Of a stretch of 64,000 nt of DNA, positions 54,380-64,000 are shown one piece after another. The stretch spans positions 37,716 through 101,715 of the forward strand of contig JASAND010013270.1 in NCBI GenBank assembly GCA_030248195.1. The letters are read 5' to 3'. Source of the DNA: Trissonchulus latispiculum (lineage: Eukaryota; Nematoda; Enoplea; Enoplida; Ironidae). The notes beneath the pieces are model-generated. The model did no database searches and had not been told where the DNA came from. It saw only the letters and a list, made by a program, of their open reading frames with translations. The stretch's first letter is position 1, and every line of letters begins with the position of its first letter. The position numbers and the translations under genes are program-made.

Positions 54380-55327
54380 TTATTACGAACATTTAGAGCT
54401 CATGTGTAGCTAATTCACCATGATAAATCAGGTCAACTTATGTCACTGACTTGGACACTGATAGTTTAATAACCAGATGTTGACTTTTACTGACTACCAT
54501 GCTTCTAAGAGATAAGCAGATATCGTTGTATCACAACATTAAGCATTCAATTCTTATTGTCTTTTACAACTCTTATGATCTTATTAGCAGACATGTGCAG
54601 GAGGGGAAGCTATGGGGGGGCGAGGTCCAACCCCCCCCCTCCCAAGCACATGTATGGATATTGAACTAACAGCTTTCACTGGACGTTTGTACAACCACCA
54701 ATTGTTTTGTTATGCCTGCTTACTTTAAACCGATTTTGAAACCGAGTCACTTCATTGAGCACATCACATCGACGGTACTTATCGCCGAGCCTTACTCGGT
54801 AATTTTGTATTTAATCAGATTTAGTTTTCACGCGTTCACCGACGAGGTCTAGCATCCTACATCCCAATTCTCTCATGTTTCTCTTCAGCTTGGACCATAA
54901 GTACCTTACTACCTACAATTGTTGTTTGAGATATTCACGGCTAAGCATCTCACATAGTCCAGAATTGAGTTAAAGTTTCAACGCTATTAATGACCTCACT
55001 TATCCTTGCCTCTGTCATTCCTACTTTTTACTGATGTTACTGTTATAACGGTTACTTCGCACCAACTCAGAGCTTGGACTCAGTCTAGTAGGAGTAATTC
55101 GCTGCAGTAAATTTCTACGTAGTTTGGAGGAACTTTTACTGGAAATCAATAAAAGCACATCGAAATCAGTTAAAGGACGCAATCGCAGCTTAATATCAAG
55201 TTTATAAACGCTGGTATGTAGGTACATTGGAGGCTGAACTGCATACTGCATACATTGCATACTCGTGTCTAGTTGTGAAACCTATAACAATTTTTAGATA
55301 TTACCAAACACTGATATCAGTCACAGT
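54380..55327. other. Intergenic, nothing recognised
   Basis: A G-run and a C-run at 54615-54645 form a short inverted pair; otherwise featureless. Confidence 0.4.
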
Positions 55328-55333
55328 TTATTT
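55328..55333 (-). terminator. Poly(A) signal of the small secreted protein gene
   Basis: AATAAA on the minus strand, 14 bases after the stop codon. Confidence 0.6.
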
Positions 55334-55347
55334 TCACCAAAAACAAA

Positions 55348-55587
55348 TTACGGATTGTTTTCATCAAAAGTTAGGTCATGCTGTCCTTTCTGGAGTGCTT
55401 CCGCAGAGTAGAGCACGGCGCAGCAGCCTAAGCTTTTAGGGTGTCCTTTTGTTTCCAAGTAGCGCAAGGAACAGTCGGTTTTGCATCGAAGAAGACCCAT
55501 AGTTTCATCAATAGCAAAGTAATACTTTGGCATCTGCGTTTTTCTAAAGGCAATTGTGCCGGACAAAACGGATAGTAGCCATATCAT
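55348..55587 (-). CDS. Small secreted protein with four cysteines (79 aa)
   Basis: A minus-strand frame of 79 codons starts with a hydrophobic leader (MIWLLSVLSGTIAF) that looks like a signal peptide. Four cysteines follow at 35, 39, 55 and 56 (C-x3-C-x15-CC), and the end is acidic and polar (DLTFDENNP). A good splice acceptor (AATTTCAG) sits 13 bases before the ATG, implying a 5' untranslated exon further upstream, and AATAAA lies just after the stop. Together these make it a credible gene in spite of its size. It could be a peptide hormone, toxin-like or matrix peptide; I do not recognise a family. Confidence 0.55.
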   Translation of the reverse strand: MIWLLSVLSGTIAFRKTQMPKYYFAIDETMGLLRCKTDCSLRYLETKGHPKSLGCCAVLYSAEALQKGQHDLTFDENNP

Positions 55588-55603
55588 GATGATTCTAACC
55601 CTG

Positions 55604-57144
55604 AAATTATGATTCTGTACTGTACCTTATGAAACGCAATGAAATTTCTGAAGTTATGGCATTCCTTTAGGGATCTAATGAAAGACCGTTTCACTCCCCC
55701 TCGAACATCTCGCATCATACTAGCGTTTTAATTTTCCTTACTTTTGTAACAAGCATTACATGTTTGTGAAAAACTAGCAATTTCGATCTGCGATTCTCAC
55801 GTTCTTGATATGTTACACATCATCATAAAATGTGACAATTATTGGTTAAAACATTCACATAGCAAACATTAACAAGATTCAAGGTCGAAGTCTGAGAAAA
55901 CATGTAAAATGCTAAATTGTTTTCTTCATATCTCATAACAGCTTCAAAATAGCTACCATAAAGTAAATATTTTATGAACCGAAATGATGAGCTCGTTCGT
56001 TTCGTTATGAAGGTTTTTAATTTACTATGCAACTTTAAAGGTTGCTCCTTTAATAGGTACAGAAATATCCGCAAATGATAGAACGAGAAACATTGCTGTT
56101 TAAAACATTTTCACCATGTCTACACACCAAATTATAGCTTTGTCGGCTAAGAAATGCGAAAGTTATAAATGTTTTTTGATTTTCAAAATTCTTTAATTTT
56201 TGGGGCTTTTCCATTTTTGACTGACTTTCCCTCACGACTCGCATAACGGAAAATTTTTCAAATAGATTTTTTGGACCGCTTAAGCGTCAGCTTTCTTCAG
56301 ATTGATATGTGTGATTTTTTTTAAATTTGAAAGTCGATTTGTTAGCAAAACATTACCTATCGAAAATTAGCAGTTTTTGCTTCAAAATTCCAGCTAAGCT
56401 ATAGTTGCCAAAGTGGATAAAAATAGCATAATTTGAAAGTTTAGTTTGAGCTGAATCCAATGATATACAGTTTTCGTGGCTAAGGCTTATTTTGCAAGCG
56501 GAATGAATTTTGAAACCATTTCCTTTTTATTAACTGGTTTTTCCTGCTGCGTCACGACGCAGCAGGTCTACTATAATCAGTTTTAACAGAAATTTTACAC
56601 ATGCACAATGTTTTCTATGCAGCTTCCTATAAATTACACATATGCAGTACTTCAGAAATTTTGTTAGCATCAATTTTATGCAAATTAGTTTACGTGTAAT
56701 GCTAGCAAATCCACGCCAATCCAACTTTCATTGAATTAGGAAGTATAAAGGAACCGGCCCATGGCGCATTGTGAACGATTTATATCATTTCATTAAACGG
56801 TAAGATGCTTGTAACTTTACATAACTAATAGATTTTAAACTCTGTAATCATTGATTGCACGGATATTTCATTATTGCACGGATACACATCTATTTCATTG
56901 AACAAGTTCACAGCCTGCAAGAATAATCTGCTCGCAACAGGTCTATTGTGATACGTAGGTAACAATTTGCGGTTTTGGGCTAATTCTACACTAAACACCA
57001 TCAATTTTGCGCAAAACTCTTGCTTGTTGCTAGTTTACACTGTTTCAGGCAAAACAATGCGGCAGCGGCACATCAAAACTAAAGTCTGACCAAAAAATGT
57101 GGAAAGCAAAATTGTTTTCTTTATATCTCAAAAATGCTTCAAGA
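55604..57144. other. Intergenic with one palindrome
   Basis: AT-rich sequence, no gene supported. It includes the 24-nt palindrome at 56543-56566. A 5' exon of the small secreted protein gene may lie here but cannot be placed. Confidence 0.35.
56543..56566. repeat. Perfect 24-nt palindrome
   Basis: CCTGCTGCGTC and GACGCAGCAGG form an 11-bp perfect stem with a 2-base centre. Similar to 42351-42374. Confidence 0.75.
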
Positions 57145-57650
57145 TAGGGTGCCCAGTCTGTGCGTTAGGGCGCCCAGTGTGAGCGTTAGGGCGCCAAGTA
57201 TATGCGTTATGAAGCGGCTATTCTAATAAAAAAAAGAAAAAAAAGGTAAAGTCAACCGAGCCTGTTTCCTTCGTAGTACCTATTTCCGTTTCTAATACAA
57301 TGGTGAAACAAACATGGGTAAATGGGGTAAAAAAACTCAGTTTTTGTCCTCCCTTACAACTTTTTAAAAATTTAATGTACCTAATATAAATTAAAATGTT
57401 GAAATTTCTAAAGCTTTACATAGATCAATTGCGGACGAAGATATTGATTTAAGGCCTTTAAACAAATTGTTTCCTAATAATCCTTTATATATAATAACCC
57501 TTTCAAAATAGCACTTTATTTGTAATAACACTTTAGTATCATGAAAACATTAAGGCGCTCTAACGCACTCTACAGGCGCCCTAACGAACTTACTGAGCGC
57601 CCTAACGCAAATACTGGGCGCCCTAACGCCCAGTGTGCGCCGTAAAGCCC
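57145..57650. mobile_element. Fold-back element with inverted arrays of a 21-bp unit
   Basis: Three head-to-tail 21-bp units (GGGCGCCCAGTNTNTGCGTTA) at 57148-57210 are faced by at least three inverted units at 57556-57640. The AT-rich core of about 340 bp has no frame. The arrangement fits a non-autonomous DNA transposon with subterminal binding sites. Exact ends and target duplication are unclear. Confidence 0.7.
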
Positions 57651-59394
57651 ATTACAGTTAATAAAACAGTGGGCGTATTTAAATTTCAACTTTTGTAATT
57701 TTATTTGCATACTTACATATACACCATTCAAAGTTTCCTTCATTTTATGTATCCTTTTTAAGTACCTTTAAAGAACTATTCAAAAAGTGTTTTAAATTAG
57801 GCAAGAAGCCGCTGCCGATTATGAATAATTGGCAACTGGTAAGAATCTTGACAGTTATGAATAATTTCGCAATGAAGCAATTTCGGCATGAAAATTTCTG
57901 CATTAAGGGAACGATGAATTTAACAAATCTGTTTCAGCTTGCTGCAGCACCCTCGCTTTCGCTCATATTCAGATTCCAATTGGCAGTCCGTTATATAATA
58001 TAGCTTGTGACTTGCAGAGAATTTAAAATAATAAAAGTCAAAATTGGATGAGTTCTATACCATTTTCGGCCCAAAATACACAGCACTTTTAGTAGGCCAA
58101 TATTAAGTAGTTAAGTTCCGGCCTTGTTTCACATATAGTTTTCGACCGGCTTTTATTCATCCCCTAAACAAATCGATAACTCCATTTTGTCTTAAGCCTG
58201 GCTGCTCATTTAAATTGTATACCGGATGATTGTAAATATCGATAATGTAAAAGTTAAATTTACTTAATTTAAATTTTAGGTAAACTAAAATGGGCGATGG
58301 CGCCAACTATTAATGAAATAAGAGTTATACCGCAAGTTTTGACTAAGCTGGGTACGAGTTCCATATATGTAATCATGACAGAAGCACGTTAGCCTCAAAT
58401 GTGAAGTTTAATTAAAAGTTTCCAAATGATTGGTTGAGTCTTTGTCTGAGCTAAGACAGAAGCCATTAGATGCCAACACACCCAAATTCGTATTGTTTAC
58501 AAGATACGTCATATAATCAGTTTCAACTTACATAACGGTTATTGGAGAGGGCAAGAAGTTAATGCAAAGCTCTTATTGTAGCAATCTGACCAGACCTAAT
58601 AAATAATTGGACCAAATCGGCTCTCCAACAGTCTAACTCTTAACTCATGAGTAGGCAAGACAGGATCCTGGTTCTGACGTTCTTACGATACTATTAATTT
58701 CAAAACGTTAGCATCAAGGGTTGGAAAATTGAATAAAGTCCTGCTCTCTCATTCTTGTGCGTAGTTTGAGTAACACCTGCCATTGTGATTGGGTCTTCCT
58801 AGCATCAGGTTCCATCTAATTACAATTTGTGTCCGATCTCTGCTGAAATAGAACTATGCTACAAATAGATCCAAGTCATTCAGTCTCATATTAGATTAAT
58901 TACTTTAAGGGGGCGGAAGACTTCCTTGTCCTACTGCATCAACAAATTTCCAATCCAGGTTATCCTAACAAACGCAGTGAAGCAAAGTTTCAATCACTGC
59001 ACTGTTAGAAGTCAACATACGTTATGGATGAATAAATGAAAATATTATCTTTTTACGCGGCGGCCTCAGCGTGTTTTAAAGTTTTGCCATGTGTTTTGCC
59101 AGCCAATTTTGCGTATTTTAAGGTTTTAACGCATGCCATGTGTTAAAGATGGACAAGAAACTGTTCATTTTATAAACAAATTTGCATATGTATGAACGGC
59201 TGTCAGCTGTTGAAAGGAATCTTTTGTTAGACCACGCGTATGAAAGTAGTAATAGCTGAGACATTCTCAATTCCGTTTCATTAACGAATGATAACCCAAT
59301 TTCTTGATGCTGCAACAAACATTATTTATAATTCCGACATTTAGTAGTTAACGTGTCAATCACAAAAACAGGATTTAACCCATTGGATTCGGGT
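57651..59394. other. Intergenic with one repeat relic
   Basis: Mostly featureless AT-rich DNA, apart from the repeat at 58051-58166. Confidence 0.4.
58051..58166. repeat. Diverged relative of the 40268-40530 repeat
   Basis: CTATACCATTTTCGGCCCAA at the start and GGCTTTTATTCATCCCC at the end parallel the 40.4-40.5 kb copy. Confidence 0.6.
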
Positions 59395-60005
59395 CCTTCG
59401 TTTAAGGCTAGCTCATCATGCCTCGTAGATGAGTGTGGGCTACCTTAGCTTGCTTCGAAGTGTAGCCGATTCACCAGGTTGACCCCGCTCGGGGCAAACT
59501 GGGCGTTCCCCTGGTGGAAGGGGGGAACCCAGGAGAAGAATTTGCCTGGAGTGATGCCACCTTCAGCGATCCGCCTCTGCTGATGGTTGGCCTTGAATAC
59601 GAAGTCTTGGTTCTGACTGGTCTGGTCCTCCTCTTGGTCGGTGGGGCCGTGCTGGTCAATGCGGCCCTTGCATCAGGGAACTTTTGGCGGAGATGGCGGA
59701 GGACTGGAGGCGGTGATGGTCCTGGTTCGGTGGCGGTTGGTGGCTTCTAGTGCGGTCCGTCGCGGGTGTGGTGGCTCTAGGGCTTTCCTACGGGTGCTCC
59801 TGTTTTTGGCGGCCCTCAGGTAGGTGTGATAAATCATTACTTTCTGAATTGCGGCCACGGTGGCTCCGGGTGGTCAGTGTGGTGCGCCGGAAGAGCGGTC
59901 GGACGATCCGGTGATCGGAAGATCAATGAACTGACGAAACGGAATGACGAAGACGGACGAACGAACCGATGGCCCAACGAAAACGAAAACGAACTTTTTA
60001 AAGCT
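59395..60005 (+). other. GC-rich island with a possible small membrane-protein frame
   Basis: The 600 bp stand out as GC-rich from AT-rich surroundings. An ATG frame at 59514-59750 (78 aa) has one hydrophobic segment (EVLVLTGLVLLLVGGAVLV) followed by an Arg/Gly-rich end. A donor-like CAG|GTAGGT lies at about 59820. The region ends with GACGAAAACGAAAACGAAC-type repeats. It may be a non-LTR retroelement remnant, a promoter CpG-type island or a real exon; I cannot choose between them. Confidence 0.25.
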
Positions 60006-61655
60006 TTGTTTAAATAACGTTTTATCTTGTTATTGTATAACTGTAGGCCTGTTACTGTGGGGGGAATAGAATCAAACTTTATGGAACAGTTGAATTTAGA
60101 CCATTAATTTTCAAGGGAAAAAACTAAAACTTAGAACGTTCACAAAGGTCAGTAGCAGGTAAAGAAAAGCCCTCCTGACTAGCCGGACTGAAAGTTGAGT
60201 GTTGTTGGTTCGGAGGCGCCAGGTTCCGTGACCTTCGCACTTTTGTAGTTCGCGGCGAATAGAGGGTGACAAAGAAGTTAGCCGCGTTCATTTTTGAAAT
60301 GAAAAATAATAGATACTCAAAATTTCACATAACAAAATCATTCTACTCGAGAAAAGTACTTGTTGCCTGTGGCTATCACTCCCGAACTAGTGTGAAATTT
60401 AAAATGGACTGAAATTCACTAAGATTGCAGAATTCGTGACGAGTTTGTGAAAAAGAGAACCCTAATTTGATGCAATTACAAGCCAATACTTTAATTTCAA
60501 ATAGATACAATTTTCACGCATGCAATAAAAAGATGACCGCATTCAGTGATCCCCCCTAAACCCCCAGAACCAACCTTTAACCTTTTGATGATGCTGTTGT
60601 GATCCAATTTCTTCGGGCTGAGAAAATGAAAAGTGACCCGCTTTTGTCAAAAGTTCCCTCCCTTATATATTCGAAAACTAATCTGCATATTGTACAAAAT
60701 TGTAATTTTCTGATAGCTAATTTTGGAGGCCAAGGTTTTTACACAGACGAAAGCTAGCTAAATCTTGAAGCCAAAGACATTGCACAACAGAGCCAAAGAA
60801 ATAGTTTATATTAATTTCAATGAAATCTTGCCATGCTGCTGCTCATATATCACACTAGGATCTAGAAACCGGACCCAGGAAAGACTAGAATGTTAAAAAT
60901 TCAGCTTCAGTCAGGAAATTACCTACCATTATCAGTTCGATAGAGCACTACTCTTATTTCTTTCATTCCAGTTAACCTTTAATAACAAACGGATTTCTTA
61001 CGGCACGGCACCAGAGAAATTGGCATTGTCTTCAATTTTATGTAAATTGGTAGAATCGCAGCTAATGTGTCATGAAACCGAGGCATCCTCAATTAAAAAA
61101 TTGTCCAAGTTTAATTGCAATTACTGAAGTGTTAACAATGTACAGTCTTAATTCTATTTCAAACGTTTCAAATTTAAATAGAATAATTTTAATTTTTCTC
61201 AAAAAATTTAGAGCATTTTTGTATTTGCTTTTGATTTCAATACACGAAAATGCTTTCAGTGAGCAATACTACCAGCTCTCTCGAATATTTGGAATAAACA
61301 CAGTTTATATATATAAAAATCAAAATTATAAATATTAAAAGAATTCAAATTTATAAGGTTTTCAATTTACCGAATTCATCCGACAAAGGAATAACCATCG
61401 GACTTAAAGTTTGCACAAGTTTGCTTTCAACATTTTTACTGTATAATGTTTATTCATAAATCGTCATCCCCTATAAAGCAAGGAATTAGTTTCCCTATAA
61501 ATCAAGTGAGCTGTTCCTAACAGAATCATGCCCTAATAAAGCAGTGTCCTATGAAAAAAATCAAAATTGCAAAAATCGAAAAGGATTTCTGAATGAACAA
61601 CTTGTTAGGGCTGTTATGCTTTAACAAACCGTTACGTGCGGGCATTTTTGTCTAG
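60006..61655. other. Intergenic, nothing recognised
   Basis: AT-rich sequence with no supportable feature. Confidence 0.45.
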
Positions 61656-61910
61656 TTACTTTTTATATTCCTGGGGTTGTCTGTTTTGTACTTTATGCAA
61701 CTTTTTGGATAGTGTTGAGAGGACCATTTCATTGTTTTTGCCTGCCTTTGTAAAAGTTATTTGTCTTTCCATCTTTCCATGCAATACCACTACGTTGTCG
61801 ATGCTTACTCCCAGGTCGCCTGGAAAAGTTTCTCCTTTCAAGTCCGTCGTCTCCAAGCTAACAGCACCTACCTCGTAGGGCCTTGTAGCAAAGTTTCTCA
61901 CTATTAGCAT
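61656..61910 (-). other. Unassigned 84-aa open frame downstream of the SLC22 gene
   Basis: The minus-strand frame (MLIVRNFATRPYEVG start) has a balanced, non-repetitive composition unlike most chance frames here. It begins just past the transporter's poly(A) signal. There is no signal peptide, motif or splice support. It may be an exon of another gene, a retroelement scrap or chance. Confidence 0.2.
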
Positions 61911-61922
61911 TAAAATATAATA

Positions 61923-61928
61923 TTTATT
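61923..61928 (-). terminator. Poly(A) signal of the transporter gene
   Basis: AATAAA on the minus strand, about 55 bases after the stop codon. Confidence 0.65.
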
Positions 61929-61983
61929 TGCATTCAGTAATAATCTACGCGCATAGCTACATATTGTTCACTTGAACCCATAA

Positions 61984-63672
61984 TTAGAGCCCAGAGTTTC
62001 TAGCTTGATCCAACTCTTTATCACTTGAGGCGATTCTACCGGTTCTCTTTCCCAGCGATGCCAACTTCACACCATCTGCCAACGTTTCAGGCAGAGGTCT
62101 GCCAAGGGTCTCCGGAAGGATCATGTCCAAAACAGCCCCTAGGATGGCCACAACCCCATAGACCACAAAGGGCAGCCATGGCTGAACGTACGGACCGAGC
62201 AGGTAGATGAGCGGTGCACTCAGGGACGCGATTCGAGCGCACATCGACGCCACACCGATCCCGCCGTTTCGGGTGACGGTGGGAAACAGTTCGGCGGCGT
62301 AGTTGTAGACAACCGCAAAAGCACCGGCCGCACCAATTCGTCCAATCATGGCCAGAGTGACTATCAGCCACCCCACACTCTTGGGCAGAAGGGCGCTGAT
62401 GACCACCGCTACCCCGCCCAGGCCCAGAGTCGACACCATGGTAGGACGTCGACCCCAACGTTCTAGCATGGGGATCACGATTAGGTAGGCGATCAGCTCC
62501 ACGCACGAGCCGATGAAATAGTTGGTATAGTCGTCACCAGGTAGATCGCTGGTATTCAACGCCAGTCCGTAGTAGCTCATCCCACAGGCGAACCAGGTAT
62601 AGTCGATAATCAGTGTCATGATCGCCAACCATCGATATCGAAACATATCGATCACTGTGGCTTCTTCAGGTTTTTCGCCCTGGATCGCCGACTTTTCTTC
62701 GGCATTTCGTTCCGTTTCGATGGCTCGATTCAGTTCCTCCTCGTTGATTTCCCGATCGTTCATTTTCGCCGCCTTCTTGAGGATTTTTTTCGCCTCCTCC
62801 TTTCTGTCGTGAACGATCAACCATCGAATGGACTCCGGAACCAGCCAATAGTAGATGGGCAGAATCAGCGCAGGCGCAGACGCTGCAAACTGCAGCCAGC
62901 GATAGTCGCGCAGAAAGTACGCGCAGATCCCGAAATAGATCAAACCGATGGCAAACAGTCCCTGAACCCAAATTCCACAAATCGTTCGTCCCAGACCTCC
63001 CATTACCTCCATCACAATCACATAGGCCGTAATGTAGGCCCCGTGACACATAGCACCATTGATGATATGTAGAATACACAGAAGGGCATAGTTAGGAACA
63101 ACGATGACCAAATGGTAGGTCACCATTCCAATCAGGGAGTAGGCCAGAACCACGGGTCGACGTCCAAATCGGTCCGAAATCGCCCCGGCCGACACGGCCC
63201 CCACCAGAAATCCCAGCATAAAACAGGACGAAGCGACCTGGCGCTTCCAGGAGTACTGACAGACCAGATCGAATCGCATCACCAGGGTCCAGGAGTACTG
63301 CTCCCGGCTGTAGACAAATCCCTGGTCGCAGGGAATGGCTACGTCGGCGCTACAGTTCCCCGCCACCGCGCCGCCGTCAGCGATGAACCTTTGTGCCAAC
63401 TCGGGGCAGTAGTTGCACAGTTGGTTCTCACCGTACTGACTGCTGGCGGGGGCAAAGATCGACTTCACCGTCGGGGAATCGAATCCCAATTCGCCGAATC
63501 CACTCTGGTTTCCGTCCAGTCCGGGCACAAAACAGCGGGTCCTTGGCACGCCGCCAGTAAAGTTGAAGGCAATCACTTGGATGCCAGCTATGGCGAATGG
63601 CAGTGATAGGAGAAAGTAGAGCCAGGCCTGATGGCGGCCGAACTTTCCGATAAATTGTTCCACTAATTTCAT
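61984..63672 (-). CDS. SLC22-family organic cation/anion transporter (major facilitator)
   Basis: A 562-aa single coding exon of normal length for the family. TM1 (about 15-37) is followed by the large SLC22 extracellular loop (about 38-125) with N-glycosylation sites and several cysteines. The MFS signature DRFGRRP lies between TM2 and TM3 (167-173), and PESIRWL follows TM6 (279-285). A charged central cytoplasmic loop (about 290-345), a second copy of the MFS motif (ERWGRRPT) and the SLC22-typical PETLGRPLPET at the end complete the 12-helix layout. It is a polyspecific plasma-membrane transporter for small organic ions. Substrate and direction cannot be read from sequence. AATAAA follows the stop, and a 5' untranslated intron is likely just upstream. 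Confidence 0.92.
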   Translation of the reverse strand: MKLVEQFIGKFGRHQAWLYFLLSLPFAIAGIQVIAFNFTGGVPRTRCFVPGLDGNQSGFGELGFDSPTVKSIFAPASSQYGENQLCNYCPELAQRFIADGGAVAGNCSADVAIPCDQGFVYSREQYSWTLVMRFDLVCQYSWKRQVASSCFMLGFLVGAVSAGAISDRFGRRPVVLAYSLIGMVTYHLVIVVPNYALLCILHIINGAMCHGAYITAYVIVMEVMGGLGRTICGIWVQGLFAIGLIYFGICAYFLRDYRWLQFAASAPALILPIYYWLVPESIRWLIVHDRKEEAKKILKKAAKMNDREINEEELNRAIETERNAEEKSAIQGEKPEEATVIDMFRYRWLAIMTLIIDYTWFACGMSYYGLALNTSDLPGDDYTNYFIGSCVELIAYLIVIPMLERWGRRPTMVSTLGLGGVAVVISALLPKSVGWLIVTLAMIGRIGAAGAFAVVYNYAAELFPTVTRNGGIGVASMCARIASLSAPLIYLLGPYVQPWLPFVVYGVVAILGAVLDMILPETLGRPLPETLADGVKLASLGKRTGRIASSDKELDQARNSGL

Positions 63673-63687
63673 GCTGTGAAGATACGC

Positions 63688-63993
63688 CTAAACATGCAAA
63701 CTGTTGATTCTTTTGGTTGATTCTCGTAACAGGATTACATAACAAACTTATCAATTTACACTAGACTGTATTATTCTAAGTAAGTAGGTCTTCTCAGTAC
63801 CTAATGGTGAACCATCTATTATTATTGCCGGAGAGATTGCCTAAGCGGATTCGCTCCACTACTTCGCTGAAAGTATGTTGCTCAATTAAAATTATTTGGA
63901 AGCATAAACGTGCACATCTCCTCAACTATCCACCGCCAAAAAATGAGCTCAGCCAGCCTTCTAGCAATCTCAACTATATTCAGCGGATCTCAC
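63688..63993 (-). other. Predicted 5'-UTR intron of the transporter gene
   Basis: On the minus strand an acceptor TGTTTAG|GCG lies 15 bases before the ATG, and a strong donor GCAG|GTGAGA lies at 63993. This implies a non-coding first exon that begins beyond the window at or after 63994. Confidence 0.45.
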
Positions 63994-64000
63994 CTGCGGT

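Noticed and set aside
53970..54413. 147-aa frame starting MVGGGGCRKG
   Set aside because: Lies wholly inside the CAAGAGTGCATA fold-back element and is driven by G-runs and CAAACGGGGA repeats.

Overview
The window looks like nuclear DNA from an invertebrate animal. It is AT-rich, with spliced protein genes (GT..AG introns, AATAAA poly(A) signals), metazoan receptor and transporter families, and a very high load of transposon debris, microsatellites and homopolymer C/G runs. I cannot name the phylum. A 12-cysteine secreted protein recalls the DUF19-type domain known from nematodes and arthropods, but that resemblance is weak evidence.

Genes, left to right: the 3' end of a cysteine-rich secreted protein gene (1-141, +); a two-exon ionotropic glutamate-receptor-like channel (1896-3557, +); a two-exon 12-cysteine secreted protein split by a 6 kb intron (6387-12936, +); a four-exon rhodopsin-class GPCR most like melatonin receptors (43140-45225, +); a five-exon tetraspanin with unusually long charged tails (47393-53153, -); a 79-aa secreted four-cysteine protein (55348-55587, -); and an SLC22-type organic ion transporter in one coding exon (61984-63672, -). 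No operon-like arrangement is visible. The genes are independent, and most encode membrane or secreted products.

Mobile DNA fills much of the rest. A Gypsy-class LTR element (7290-12002) lies between two (TTA)n arrays inside the 6 kb intron, and its pol has decayed through stop codons and frameshifts. A second Gypsy element (19937-22689) has near-identical LTRs and a perfect 5-bp target duplication, yet its RT-RNaseH-integrase segment is inverted. A third (27731-29539, -) is interrupted by an internally deleted fourth-family element (28464-28997), and a solo LTR of that fourth family is at 29763-29877. Several non-autonomous DNA elements have clear ends: piggyBac-like with TTAA (710-1321), hAT-like with an 8-bp duplication (36958-37726), and another with an 8-bp duplication (24450-24701). 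Others are fold-back elements with long inverted arms.

Two themes stand out. (1) Many of the non-autonomous elements carry arrays of a short word near both ends, each family using its own word (GGATTAAAC, TCCTAAG, GGCCCGG, GGGTCCGGG, GAGCCGAGCC, or a 21-bp unit containing GCGTTAGGGCGCC). (2) Several fold-back elements share a CAAGAGT end with poly-C/poly-G hinges, and one (45821-46473) holds a structurally perfect tRNA-Asn-like cloverleaf between arms of about 200 bp. tRNA-derived SINE copies also lie in the window, some inside the introns of the tetraspanin gene.
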